From Stappia sp. (lineage in GTDB: Bacteria; Pseudomonadota; Alphaproteobacteria; Rhizobiales; Stappiaceae), in contig PBLF01000029.1 in the NCBI GenBank assembly GCA_002722295.1, positions 178,978 to 242,977 on the forward strand: 64,000 bases of DNA. Direction: 5' to 3'. Within the stretch, counting starts at the first letter, position 1. Every line of letters starts with the position of its first letter. Below are positions 33,846 through 43,730 of the stretch, one piece after another. The notes under the pieces were generated by a model. That model saw only the letters and a list, made by a program, of their open reading frames with translations. It was not told the origin of the DNA and ran no database searches. A program made the translations under genes and the position numbers.

Positions 33846-35069
33846 TCAGCCGTTGATCGGGTAGATCGGCTTGGCGTCCGAGAACTCCTCCGGGTAGATC
33901 ACCCGGATGTCGCCGTCCTGGACCTGGGTGTTCACCGGCGCGGCACCCGTGTTCTGGCCGTTCTCGAACCTGGTCGGGCCATAGGGCATCAGGTGGTCGG
34001 CGTAGGTGGAGCTTGCCAGCGCCTCGATGATCGCGCCGCGCTCGGAGGACGCGGCCCGCTCCATGGCGTCCGCCAGCAGGCCGACGCAGGAGTAGTTGAG
34101 CGGGGTGTTGTAGTTGTAGGTCGTGCCCGATGCCTCGACACGCTCCTGCAGCATCTGCGACTTCCTGGAGCGCGGGTCCGGCCAGTGATTGCAGTCCATG
34201 ATGCCCTGGGCCGCGTCCGGGAACTCGGCGACGAAGCGGCGGTTGGAGGCGGCGCCGTTGAGGACCGCGTAGACCCCCTTCGGACGCACGCGCTGCTGCT
34301 GCATGGTCCGCGCCAGAAGCACGGTCTCGCCGTAGTAGGTGCTCGGGATCACGAGGTCGGGCTGAAGCGAGCGCAGGCGCAGCGCCACGTTCGACAGGTC
34401 GCGCGACGGCGTCGGAATGGCGATCTGCTCGACGATCTCGAAGCCGTGCTTGGGAAGCTCCGTGGCCATCAGCTTGGCAAGTCCGGAGCCGAAGAGGCCA
34501 TCCTCGTGAACCAGCGCGACGGTCTTGGCCGGCTTGCCGGCGGCCTCGTTGATGAGCACCAGATTGTCGATCGCGGTCTTTGTGCAGATGCCGAAGCCGG
34601 GGCCGAAGCGGAAGGTGTTCTTCAGGCCACGACTGATGATCTGGTCGGACACGCCGACGTCGACGATATAGGGCAGGTCGTAGCGCGAGGCGGCTTGGGA
34701 GGCAGCAAGCGCGATCGGCGAGGCGAAGCCACCGACGACGGCCACCACGCCTTCTTCCTGCATGCGCTCGACTTCCTGTGCGCCCGCCTCCGGCGTGGAG
34801 CGCGCGTCACCGAAGACCATCTCGATCTTCGCACCGCCGAGAGCCTTGATGCCGCCGGCCTCGTTGATGTCCTTGATGGCAAACTCCGCGCCCAGACGAC
34901 CGAAGCCGCCGTCCTGGGCCAGGGCGCCCGTCACCGGCTGCAGGATGCCGACCTTGATCGGGGCGGGCTCCGCCGCGCGCAGCACGCCGGGTGCCGCAAG
35001 AGTGGCGATGGCGGCCGCGCCGCCCTTCAGGATCGTGCGCCGGCCCAGCGGCTTGTCGAAAAACGTCAT
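33846..35069 (-). CDS. Branched-chain amino acid type ABC substrate-binding protein, Tat-exported
   Basis: A 407-residue periplasmic binding protein (LivJ/LivK-like fold). The N terminus GRRTILKGGAAAIATLAAP is a twin-arginine signal ending in a LRAAEP cleavage region. The mature start IKVGILQPVTGALAQDGG and the later VGGFASPIALAAS segment match the type I periplasmic fold. The start overlaps the upstream regulator's stop by four bases. It selects the substrate for LivFGHM and the HyuAB pathway; ligand unknown. Confidence 0.88.
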   Translation of the reverse strand: MTFFDKPLGRRTILKGGAAAIATLAAPGVLRAAEPAPIKVGILQPVTGALAQDGGFGRLGAEFAIKDINEAGGIKALGGAKIEMVFGDARSTPEAGAQEVERMQEEGVVAVVGGFASPIALAASQAASRYDLPYIVDVGVSDQIISRGLKNTFRFGPGFGICTKTAIDNLVLINEAAGKPAKTVALVHEDGLFGSGLAKLMATELPKHGFEIVEQIAIPTPSRDLSNVALRLRSLQPDLVIPSTYYGETVLLARTMQQQRVRPKGVYAVLNGAASNRRFVAEFPDAAQGIMDCNHWPDPRSRKSQMLQERVEASGTTYNYNTPLNYSCVGLLADAMERAASSERGAIIEALASSTYADHLMPYGPTRFENGQNTGAAPVNTQVQDGDIRVIYPEEFSDAKPIYPING

Positions 35070-35923
35070 GGCTTTGTTCTCCTCACGGGTGATGCTGTTT
35101 CGGAACGGGTCCTGGTTTTCTTCTTGTTGCCGTTCGCTCTGCTCCGGCTCGAAAGCCGGAATGTGTCCGCGGCCGCCCAGCGGCGCGCGCCCTGATCTCC
35201 CGTCCGCGTCAGCTCCATGTTGAAGGAGTAGCGGTCGGGTCGGTAAAGAGCCTGCAGGTGTTCGATGCCCCGGCCCGATTTCTCGAAGACGACACGGGTC
35301 ATGGACAGGAGCGCCGCGCCGATCTCCAGGTCGAGTGCGGCCGCGACCTCGGGGCCGGCCAGTGTCGCGCCGACGATCTGCTGGGCGGTGTCGGCGACGA
35401 GACCGGAGCGCTCCAGAAGCTCGAGCAGCGGCGTTGAAGCCAGGTCCGCCTCGGAATAGGAGACGCCGATCCGCTCGGGCACATGCGTCACGAGATAGGA
35501 GAAGGGCTGGCCGTCGATCAGGCGCACGCGGATGGAGCGCTGCAGCCGCTCCTCCGGATCGAGCTTCAGTTCCTCCGCCATCGCCGGCGTCGCGTTCACA
35601 TAGGAAAAGGAAATCAGCCGCACGTCCGTCTGCCGGCCCATCTCCACGAGATGGGTGAGGGCATTCGCGAGATCCGCGACCACGGGCATACGGGCCGGAC
35701 GCGCGTTGACGAAGGTTCCCGAACCGGGGCGACGCTCGATCATGCCGTCGCTCGCCAGCTTGTCGAGCGCCCGGCGCACCGTCACCCGCGACACGCCGTG
35801 GGTTTGCGCCAGCGCCGGCTCACTCGGAAGGCGGGCGCTGTCCGGCACTTCTCCACTCAGGATCTGCTCGCGAAGAAGCAGATAGAGCCGGCGTGCCTTG
35901 AGAGGCTCGATAGCGGCGTTCAT
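35066..35923 (-). CDS. GntR family transcriptional regulator with UTRA domain (HutC type)
   Basis: A 285-residue repressor at the head of the Liv/HyuAB operon. Winged helix at about residues 8-75 (ARLPSEPALAQTHGVSRVTVRRALDKLASDGMIERRPGSGTFV), UTRA effector domain about 90-240 (FSYVNATPAMAEELKL, YLVTHVPERIG, YRPDRYSFNMEL). Beyond residue 240 an unusual basic, low-complexity tail of about 45 residues runs into the binding-protein start, with SRSRANGNKKKTRTRSE visible. AGGAG ribosome site supports the start. A perfect inverted repeat lies 23 bp upstream, consistent with autorepression. Effector unknown; HutC itself binds urocanate. Confidence 0.87.
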   Translation of the reverse strand: MNAAIEPLKARRLYLLLREQILSGEVPDSARLPSEPALAQTHGVSRVTVRRALDKLASDGMIERRPGSGTFVNARPARMPVVADLANALTHLVEMGRQTDVRLISFSYVNATPAMAEELKLDPEERLQRSIRVRLIDGQPFSYLVTHVPERIGVSYSEADLASTPLLELLERSGLVADTAQQIVGATLAGPEVAAALDLEIGAALLSMTRVVFEKSGRGIEHLQALYRPDRYSFNMELTRTGDQGARRWAAADTFRLSSRSRANGNKKKTRTRSETASPVRRTKP

Positions 35924-35945
35924 CGGGTGATCTCCTGTCTTAAAG

Positions 35946-35966
35946 ATAAGACATTAGCTGTCTTAT
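35946..35966. promoter_or_regulatory. Inverted repeat ATAAGACA-N5-TGTCTTAT, UTRA-GntR operator
   Basis: A perfect 8-bp inverted repeat with the spacer TTAGC, 23 bp upstream of the regulator start and just after the leuD-like stop. The half-site TAAGACA recurs at 38179-38185 in the next promoter gap. This is the typical position for autorepression of the long minus-strand operon. Confidence 0.75.
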
Positions 35967-36013
35967 TGAGAGAACAGATTGTGAGCTTTGTCAATGACGG
36001 GAATCTGGATTTT

Positions 36014-36637
36014 TCAAACATCCGGACCGGAATCCGGCACCAGCCAGGGCCGGGCCCTGGCATCACGCGTCTGGAACGCGTCGATCTCCGCCTGATGGCT
36101 CAGCGTGAGGTCGATGTCGTCCCAGCCGTTGAGCAGTTTGGTGCGCCACACCGCATCCACCTCGAAGGGAATCGCTGTCTCGCCGGCGCGAATGGTGCAG
36201 GCGTCTAGATCGACCGAAAGCTCCAGCGTTCCGGCCCCGAGTGTGGCGAGAAGCGTCTCGCAATTGCTTTCCGAGACGGTGGCCGGCAGCAATCCGTTGT
36301 TGACCGAGTTGGAGGCGAAGATATCGCCGAAGGAGGGGGCGATCACGCAGGCGATGCCGTAGTCGACGAGCGCGTAGACCGCGGCTTCACGCGAGGATCC
36401 GCTGCCGAAGTTGCGCCGCGCGACGAGGATACGCGCCCCCTTGCGTTCAGGTGCGTTGAGCGGGCAGTCGGCAAGCTCCGCGCCGTCGGCATCGAACCGC
36501 ATGTCGTGGAGAAGGAAGTCTCCGTAGCCTTCCGAACGCGAGCGTTTCATGAAGCGTGCCGGGATGAGCTGGTCGGTGTCGACGCTCGACAGCGGCAGCG
36601 GGCAGGCGAGGGCGGTGAGGCGGGGAAAGGGCTGCAT
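36014..36637 (-). CDS. leuD: 3-isopropylmalate dehydratase small subunit family (LeuD-like), probably catabolic
   Basis: A 207-residue swivel-domain subunit: DTDQLIPARFMKRSRSEGYGDFLLHD, RNFGSGSSREAAVYALVDYGIACVIAPSFGDIFASNSVNNGLLP and a C-terminal DDIDLTLSHQAEIDAFQTRD. Together with the large subunit it forms an aconitase-type hydro-lyase. Relatives of LeuCD also include maleate hydratase, citraconate hydratase and 2,3-dimethylmalate dehydratase. Its location beside a C-C lyase and PrpD, rather than beside leuA or leuB, argues for a catabolic role (inference). LeuC precedes it by 10 bp. Confidence 0.85.
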   Translation of the reverse strand: MQPFPRLTALACPLPLSSVDTDQLIPARFMKRSRSEGYGDFLLHDMRFDADGAELADCPLNAPERKGARILVARRNFGSGSSREAAVYALVDYGIACVIAPSFGDIFASNSVNNGLLPATVSESNCETLLATLGAGTLELSVDLDACTIRAGETAIPFEVDAVWRTKLLNGWDDIDLTLSHQAEIDAFQTRDARARPWLVPDSGPDV

Positions 36638-36647
36638 CTGTGTCTCC

Positions 36648-38105
36648 TCACTTGGCCGGAGCGGGCACGTCGCGCCCCTGCAGCATCGGACGCATGTCGG
36701 CCAGATGTCCGGTGACGGCGGCGGCGGCGGCCATCGCCGGGGACATCAGGTGCGTGCGGCTCCCGGGTCCCTGGCGCCCCCTGAAATTGCGGTTGGTGGT
36801 GGAGGCGCACCGTTCGCCGGGCGGCACCAGGTCGCCGTTCATGCCCACGCACATGGAACAGCCCGCGTCGACCCATTCGAGCCCGGCGTCGATGAAGACC
36901 CGGTCCAGGCCTTCCTCCTCCGCCTGCCGTTTCACAGGGGCGGAGCCGGGTGAGACGAGGCCCGGCACCTTCGCCCTGCGGCCCGCCAGCACGGCTGCCG
37001 CCGCGCGCAGGTCCTCGATCCGGCTGTTGGTACAGGAGCCGATGAACACCCGGTCGACGGCAATGTCCGTGAGCTTCTGCCCCGCGCGCAGGCCCATGTA
37101 GTCGATGGCTTCGCGCACATGGGCGGCGCGGGCCGGGTCGCTCATGCGTGTCGGATCGGGAACGGTCTCGGTGATCGGTGCCGCATCCTCGGGGCTGATG
37201 CCCCAGGTCACGACCGGCGCGATCTCGGAGCCGGAAAGCGTCACCTCGCGGTCGAAGGCCGCGTCGCTGTCGCTTGCCAGCGCCAGCCACTCCTGCGCGG
37301 CCTGATCGAAAAGCGCGCCCTTCGGGGCGAAACGGCGCCCCTGCACATAGTCCAGCGTCGTCTGGTCGGGCGCGATCATGCCGCACCGCCCGCCTGCCTC
37401 GATGGACAGGTTGCACAGCGTCAGGCGGCCTTCCATGGACAGGCCGGTCACGGCGCTGCCCGCGTACTCGATGGCATGGCCGGCCGCGCCGTCGGCGCCG
37501 ATGGTGGCGATGATCGAGAGCGCGATGTCCTTGGCGCTCACGCCCGGTGCGAGCGCTCCCTCGACCGAGACCCGCATCCGCCTGGGCTTCCGCTGCCACA
37601 GGGTCTGGGTCATCAGGACGTGGGCGACCTCCGAGGCACCGATGCCGAAGGCGATCGCGCCGAACGCGCCATGCGTCGCGGTGTGACTGTCACCGCACAC
37701 GATGGTCAGGCCCGGAAGCGTTAGCCCCTGTTCCGGGCCGACCACGTGAACGATGCCCTGAGCGGGATCGTCGAGGCCGAACAGTTTCAGCTTGTGGTGG
37801 CTGGCGTTGTCCCGCAGCCGCTCGATCATCTCGCGGATGGCCGGGTCGACCTGCGTCAGGTCGTGGGTACGGGTGGGGACGTAGTGATCCTCGATGCCGA
37901 AGGTCAGGTCCGGCCGGCGAACGCGCGCGTCCCGCTCCTTCAGCTTGTTGAAGGCGTGGTGCGATCCCTCGTGGAGCAGGTGCCGGTCGATCCACAGAAG
38001 CGATTGTCCGTTGCCGTCCTCGGTGACCACATGGGCGTCGAAAACCTTGTCGAAGAGCGTCCGCGCGCCCGTCGCTTTCCCGGTCCTGCTCGCGTGTCCG
38101 GCCAT
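36648..38105 (-). CDS. leuC: 3-isopropylmalate dehydratase large subunit family (LeuC-like), probably catabolic
   Basis: A 485-residue aconitase-superfamily subunit carrying a [4Fe-4S] cluster through C358 (FIGSCTNSR), C416 and C419 (GCSMCVGMN). CGDSHTATHGAFGAIAFGIG (about 137-156) and APVVTWGISPEDAAPI are classical. Slightly longer than typical LeuC because of an N-terminal extension of about 13 residues. The protein looks catalytically intact. Sequence alone cannot distinguish leucine biosynthesis from hydration of a maleate-type diacid, but the surrounding lyase, PrpD and hydantoinase genes favour the latter. Confidence 0.86.
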   Translation of the reverse strand: MAGHASRTGKATGARTLFDKVFDAHVVTEDGNGQSLLWIDRHLLHEGSHHAFNKLKERDARVRRPDLTFGIEDHYVPTRTHDLTQVDPAIREMIERLRDNASHHKLKLFGLDDPAQGIVHVVGPEQGLTLPGLTIVCGDSHTATHGAFGAIAFGIGASEVAHVLMTQTLWQRKPRRMRVSVEGALAPGVSAKDIALSIIATIGADGAAGHAIEYAGSAVTGLSMEGRLTLCNLSIEAGGRCGMIAPDQTTLDYVQGRRFAPKGALFDQAAQEWLALASDSDAAFDREVTLSGSEIAPVVTWGISPEDAAPITETVPDPTRMSDPARAAHVREAIDYMGLRAGQKLTDIAVDRVFIGSCTNSRIEDLRAAAAVLAGRRAKVPGLVSPGSAPVKRQAEEEGLDRVFIDAGLEWVDAGCSMCVGMNGDLVPPGERCASTTNRNFRGRQGPGSRTHLMSPAMAAAAAVTGHLADMRPMLQGRDVPAPAK

Positions 38106-38178
38106 TCTCGCTCCTTCCCCAGCTTGGCAATTCCATCAAGGCACGCGCGGCGCCCGGAATCAAATCTTGTTTTAAATG

Positions 38179-38185
38179 TAAGACA
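38179..38185. promoter_or_regulatory. TAAGACA half-site in the leuC/flavoprotein divergent promoter
   Basis: The 7-mer TAAGACA matches the half-site of the perfect operator at 35946-35966. It is embedded in an AT-rich stretch (about 38163-38192) flanked by AATCT and AGATT arms. It may let the same UTRA regulator control the LeuCD-like genes and the divergent flavoprotein. A single half-site is weak evidence. Confidence 0.4.
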
Positions 38186-38239
38186 GATTATTGTCCGGCG
38201 AAAAGGTCCGATATCTGTCTGTAGGAGGTGGGGAGCAGC

Positions 38240-39652
38240 ATGGCCGAGGTCCATCGCGTCGAGGAAAAGACGTTCGAGTTCGAGGTTCCTGTGGTGATCG
38301 TCGGAGCGGGTGCCGCCGGGCTTGTGGCCGCTCTCGCGGCACGCGAGGCGGGGGCGGATGTCCTCGTGATCGAGCGTGACTCCGTTCCGCGCGGGTCGAC
38401 CGCGCTCTCCGCCGGCCTCATTCCCGCGCCCGGTACGCGCTTTCAGAAGGCCGCCGGCATCGAGGACAGTCCCGGACTTTTTGCCCGTGACATTCTCGCC
38501 AAGGCCCATGACGAGCCGGACGGCGACCAGGTGGCGCTTGTCACGCGCGAGATCGGCCCGGCCATCGAGTGGCTCGCGGACAATCACGGGCTCGCGTTTT
38601 CCGTGATCGACGATTTCACCTATCCGGGGCATTCCGCGCGGCGGATGCACGGCCTTCCGCAGCGCTCCGGCGAGGAACTCATCGATGCCCTGCGGCAGGC
38701 GGCGGAAGCCGCCGGCATCGAAATCCTCTGCGATGCCCATGTCACGGATCTGTGGGCAGACGCGACGGGCCGGGTGCTGGGTCTCGGCCTTGTCCGCCCG
38801 GACGGGTCCACGGACGAGGTGGGATGCGGCGAGCTGATTCTCGCCTGCAACGGTTACGGCGGCAACAAGGCCCTCGTCGCCGAACACGTGCCCTCGCTGT
38901 CGGACGCGCTCTATTTCGGGCATGAGGGAAACCAGGGCGATGCCATCCTGTGGGGCGAGGCGCTCGGCGCGGCCAGCCGCCACCTCGGCGGGCACCAGGG
39001 GCACGGGTCCGTCGCCCATCCGGCGGGCATCCTGATTTCCTGGGCGACCGTCACGGAGGGCGGCTTTCAGGTGAACCTGAACGGCGAACGCTTCTCCAAC
39101 GAGGCCAAGGGCTATTCCGAGCAGGCGGCCGAGGTGCTGCGGCAGCCGGAAGGGCTTGCCTACACGGTCTTCGATGAACGCATCGCCGGTATCGTGCGCC
39201 AGTTCGAGGACTTCCGCCGGGCGGAGGCCATGGGCATCATCCTGACGGCGGACACGCCCGAGGCACTCGCGGAGCGCATGAACGTTCCCTCCGGGATGCT
39301 CGCGGAGACTTTCGCCGAGGTCTCGCGTCTCAAGGCAGAAGGCGCGCGGGACGGGTTCGGCCGTGACTTCTCGGGCGTCGCCGATCTCGCCGCCCCCTAT
39401 CACGCGGTTCGCGTCACCGGAGCCCTGTTCCACACGCAGGGCGGTCTCGTGGTCGATGATGCGGCGCGTGTCCTCACCCGGGATGGCGCCGTTTTGCCGA
39501 ACCTCTATGCGACGGGAGGCGCGGCCTGCGGCGTGTCGGGCAAGGATGCCTCGGGGTATCTGTCCGGCAACGGCCTGCTCACGGCCGTTGCGCTCGGCCG
39601 TCTCGCCGGGCAGGCCGCCGGTCGCCGCGTCGCCATCCCCGCGTCGGCCTGA
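38240..39652 (+). CDS. FAD-dependent oxidoreductase of the fumarate reductase/succinate dehydrogenase flavoprotein family
   Basis: A 470-residue soluble flavoprotein. The FAD-binding Rossmann motif VVIVGAGAAGLVAALAAREAGADVLVIE begins near residue 18. RGSTALSAGLIPA corresponds to the FAD-contacting loop, and the C-terminal NLYATGGAACGVSGKDASGYLSGNGLL to the flavin-binding end. No heme motifs or signal peptide. The family introduces or removes a double bond next to a carbonyl (tricarballylate dehydrogenase TcuA, urocanate reductase, ketosteroid dehydrogenase). Divergent from the LeuC-like gene. A diacid desaturase feeding the LeuCD hydratase is the simplest hypothesis. The ATG at 38240 is preferred over a GTG that lies within the AGGAGG site. 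Confidence 0.82.
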   Translation: MAEVHRVEEKTFEFEVPVVIVGAGAAGLVAALAAREAGADVLVIERDSVPRGSTALSAGLIPAPGTRFQKAAGIEDSPGLFARDILAKAHDEPDGDQVALVTREIGPAIEWLADNHGLAFSVIDDFTYPGHSARRMHGLPQRSGEELIDALRQAAEAAGIEILCDAHVTDLWADATGRVLGLGLVRPDGSTDEVGCGELILACNGYGGNKALVAEHVPSLSDALYFGHEGNQGDAILWGEALGAASRHLGGHQGHGSVAHPAGILISWATVTEGGFQVNLNGERFSNEAKGYSEQAAEVLRQPEGLAYTVFDERIAGIVRQFEDFRRAEAMGIILTADTPEALAERMNVPSGMLAETFAEVSRLKAEGARDGFGRDFSGVADLAAPYHAVRVTGALFHTQGGLVVDDAARVLTRDGAVLPNLYATGGAACGVSGKDASGYLSGNGLLTAVALGRLAGQAAGRRVAIPASA

Positions 39653-39740
39653 CGCAGGGGCGTTTGACGGCGCGCCCCTTCATCGGGACGAAAAACTCTC
39701 CATCTACAGTGCATGTCCCGTGTTGCTTCGGCGCTGGCGC

Positions 39741-39765
39741 CGCGCCACATGGGATATGTGGCGCG
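39741..39765. terminator. Strong hairpin, probable terminator of the flavoprotein gene
   Basis: CGCGCCACAT pairs perfectly with ATGTGGCGCG (10 bp, loop GGGAT), about 90 bp after the flavoprotein stop. No T-run follows, so it could also be an operator or RNA structure. Confidence 0.4.
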
Positions 39766-39808
39766 CATCCGTCGTGTCGGGAGGGGGATAAGGCAAGCTT
39801 ATCGATAT

Positions 39809-39838
39809 ATCCGATGATCGAAATTCAAATTATCGGAT
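39809..39838. promoter_or_regulatory. Candidate katG operator (inverted repeat ATCCGAT / ATCGGAT)
   Basis: ATCCGAT at 39809-39815 and its reverse complement ATCGGAT at 39832-39838 flank an AT-rich segment with additional GATC/GAT elements. The extended, AT-rich palindromic layout is compatible with an OxyR-type LysR site, but no regulator gene lies next to it. Confidence 0.35.
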
Positions 39839-39858
39839 GCCTTTGATACCTCTCGTAA

Positions 39859-42150
<2,292 letters not shown>

Positions 42151-42179
42151 TCCGCGCGACGATCGATCCTTGACTGACG

Positions 42180-42208
42180 ACCGGCCGGGCCTCTGTGGTC
42201 CGGCCGGT
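42180..42208. terminator. Hairpin terminator between katG and the convergent sigma gene
   Basis: ACCGGCCGG pairs with CCGGCCGGT and the stem extends by three more pairs (12 bp, 5-base loop). It lies between the convergent katG and ECF41 sigma genes. No long T-run. Confidence 0.6.
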
Positions 42209-42227
42209 TCGCGTTTGGGGGCAGTCG

Positions 42228-43127
42228 TCAGGTGTCCGCCACGTGGCGCAGTTTCTCCGGATTTCGCATTACCCAGATCGCGGCGATCCTGCCGTTGCGG
42301 ATTTCGAAGGCCGTGGTCTGCAGGACGCCGTTTCCGTCGCGCATGACCCAGCCCGGCGCGCCATTGATCCGCCGCAGGCGCGGCATCTCGACCACCTCAT
42401 GCGGGAACTTTCGCGCAAGCCCCGTCAGGAAGCGGGCCGTTCTCCATGGGCCTTTCAGGACATTGAGCGCCGCCGGCACCATGCCACCGCCGTCCGAATG
42501 AAACTCGATGTCCTCGCTGAACAGGTCCAGCAGCCCCTGGAGGTCGCCGTCGCGGCTGGCCTGCCAGAATGCCGAGAGGATCGGCATCACCTCGCCGGAC
42601 CGTGCGCTTCCCGTTTCCGGCAGGCTCTCGGGCGGTTCCGCGCCGGCAAGCCTGCGCCTGGCACGCGAGACGAGCTGGCGGCAGGTCGCCGGACTGCGGC
42701 CCACCACCTCGCCGATTTCCTCGAAGGTGAAGTCGAAGGCATCGCGCAGGATGAAGGCGGCGCGCATTTCCGGGCCAAGCGTGTCTAGCGCCAGCACCAG
42801 GGCGATCGAAACCTCTTCCCCCTGGATCACAGACCGGTCCGCGTCCGGTTGCCAGTCTTCCACCAGGGGCTCGGGCAACCAGGCGCCCACATAGGTTTCG
42901 CGCCTGCGACGGGCCGATTTCAGGTCGTCGAGGCAAAGTCTGGTCACCACGGCTCCCAGCCAGCTCGAGGGAGACTCGAGCCGGCCGGGGTCCTGATCCG
43001 CGAAGCGTATCCAGGCGCGCTGGAGGATGTCCTCGGCATCGGCGAGCGAGCCGGTCATCCGGTAGGCAAGTCCCGTGAGCCGGCGGCGCTCGGCCTCGAA
43101 GATCGCCAGATGCGCGGTTGTGTTCAC
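42228..43127 (-). CDS. sigJ: ECF41-type RNA polymerase sigma factor (SigJ-like) with fused SnoaL-like domain
   Basis: A 299-residue sigma factor. Sigma region 2 is at about residues 8-75 (LAYRMTGSLADAEDILQRAWIRF) and region 4 at about 115-165 (AFILRDAFDFTFEEIGEVVGRSPATCRQLVSRARRRL). A C-terminal SnoaL/NTF2-like domain starts near 180 and carries the DGGG motif (HSDGGGMVPAAL) that distinguishes ECF41. In this group the fused domain replaces a separate anti-sigma factor. It follows the carboxymuconolactone decarboxylase gene after three bases and is transcribed with it from an ECF41-like promoter. The physiological signal of this group is poorly known. Confidence 0.9.
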   Translation of the reverse strand: MNTTAHLAIFEAERRRLTGLAYRMTGSLADAEDILQRAWIRFADQDPGRLESPSSWLGAVVTRLCLDDLKSARRRRETYVGAWLPEPLVEDWQPDADRSVIQGEEVSIALVLALDTLGPEMRAAFILRDAFDFTFEEIGEVVGRSPATCRQLVSRARRRLAGAEPPESLPETGSARSGEVMPILSAFWQASRDGDLQGLLDLFSEDIEFHSDGGGMVPAALNVLKGPWRTARFLTGLARKFPHEVVEMPRLRRINGAPGWVMRDGNGVLQTTAFEIRNGRIAAIWVMRNPEKLRHVADT

Positions 43128-43130
43128 ACT

Positions 43131-43577
43131 CTAGCTCCGGGCGGGGTGGACCATGCGGAAGCCGACCGCGAAGCGGTTCCACGCATTGATCGTGGTGATG
43201 ACGAGCGTGAGTTCGGCCTGCTCGCGTTCGTCGAAGGCGGCCGCCAGCGGCGCGTAGTCCGTATCTTCGGGCTCACCATCGGCGACACGGGTCAGCGCCT
43301 CCGCCCAGCCCAGCGCGGCGCGCTCGCGATCGTCGAAGGCCGGGCTTTCGCGCCAGGCGGCGACCACGTCCAGTTGCTCCTGGCTCACGCCGGCTGCGCG
43401 CGCTTCCTGCGTGTGCATGTGCAGGCAGTAGCCGCATCCGTTGATCTGCGACACGCGCACCTTCACCAGTTCGCGCACCGTGAGCGGAACGCTCGTCTCG
43501 CGCGAGGCGAGTTCCACGGCCATCATTGCGTCGCGAACCTTCGGGGCGGCCTTGTAGTAGTCAATGCGAGGGGTCAT
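43131..43577 (-). CDS. Carboxymuconolactone decarboxylase family protein (AhpD-like peroxidase)
   Basis: A 148-residue all-helical protein with a CGYCLHMHTQEA motif (CxxC followed by His) around residue 47, the redox-active site of AhpD-like alkylhydroperoxidases. It is the typical partner gene of ECF41 sigma factors. The ATG at 43577 has GGAG eight bases before it; an in-frame ATG five codons upstream is possible. It probably acts in peroxide or organic radical detoxification rather than in protocatechuate metabolism, because no other beta-ketoadipate gene is near. Confidence 0.9.
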   Translation of the reverse strand: MTPRIDYYKAAPKVRDAMMAVELASRETSVPLTVRELVKVRVSQINGCGYCLHMHTQEARAAGVSQEQLDVVAAWRESPAFDDRERAALGWAEALTRVADGEPEDTDYAPLAAAFDEREQAELTLVITTINAWNRFAVGFRMVHPARS

Positions 43578-43611
43578 TCCTGTCTCCGTCATGAGAGGGT
43601 TTCGCCTGTGT

Positions 43612-43638
43612 GACGAGGCAGGCATCCGGTTCGTGACA
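43612..43638 (-). promoter_or_regulatory. ECF41-type promoter (TGTCACG-N16-CGTC)
   Basis: On the minus strand TGTCACG is followed by 16 bases and CGTC, located 35 to 61 bp upstream of the decarboxylase start. This fits the ECF41 consensus I know (TGTCACA, spacer about 16, CGTC) with one mismatch. It implies that the sigma factor drives its own operon. Confidence 0.7.
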
Positions 43639-43730
43639 GGCAGCGGTGATTTTTCCACTCGCGGAGAACTGGAACCCGCGTGTGCCCTCCGGCGTTGATG
43701 AAAGAGACCGGTATCGGCAAGGGGGCAATC

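Noticed and set aside
32886..35195. A 769-codon open frame on the plus strand opposite livH and the binding-protein gene
   Set aside because: It is the mirror of intact LivH and binding-protein genes and spans several gene boundaries.
36014..38105. Treating the LeuC/LeuD-like genes simply as leucine biosynthesis
   Set aside because: No leuA or leuB is adjacent, and the neighbours are lyase, PrpD, HyuAB and a regulated importer. The biosynthetic role cannot be fully excluded without the genome.
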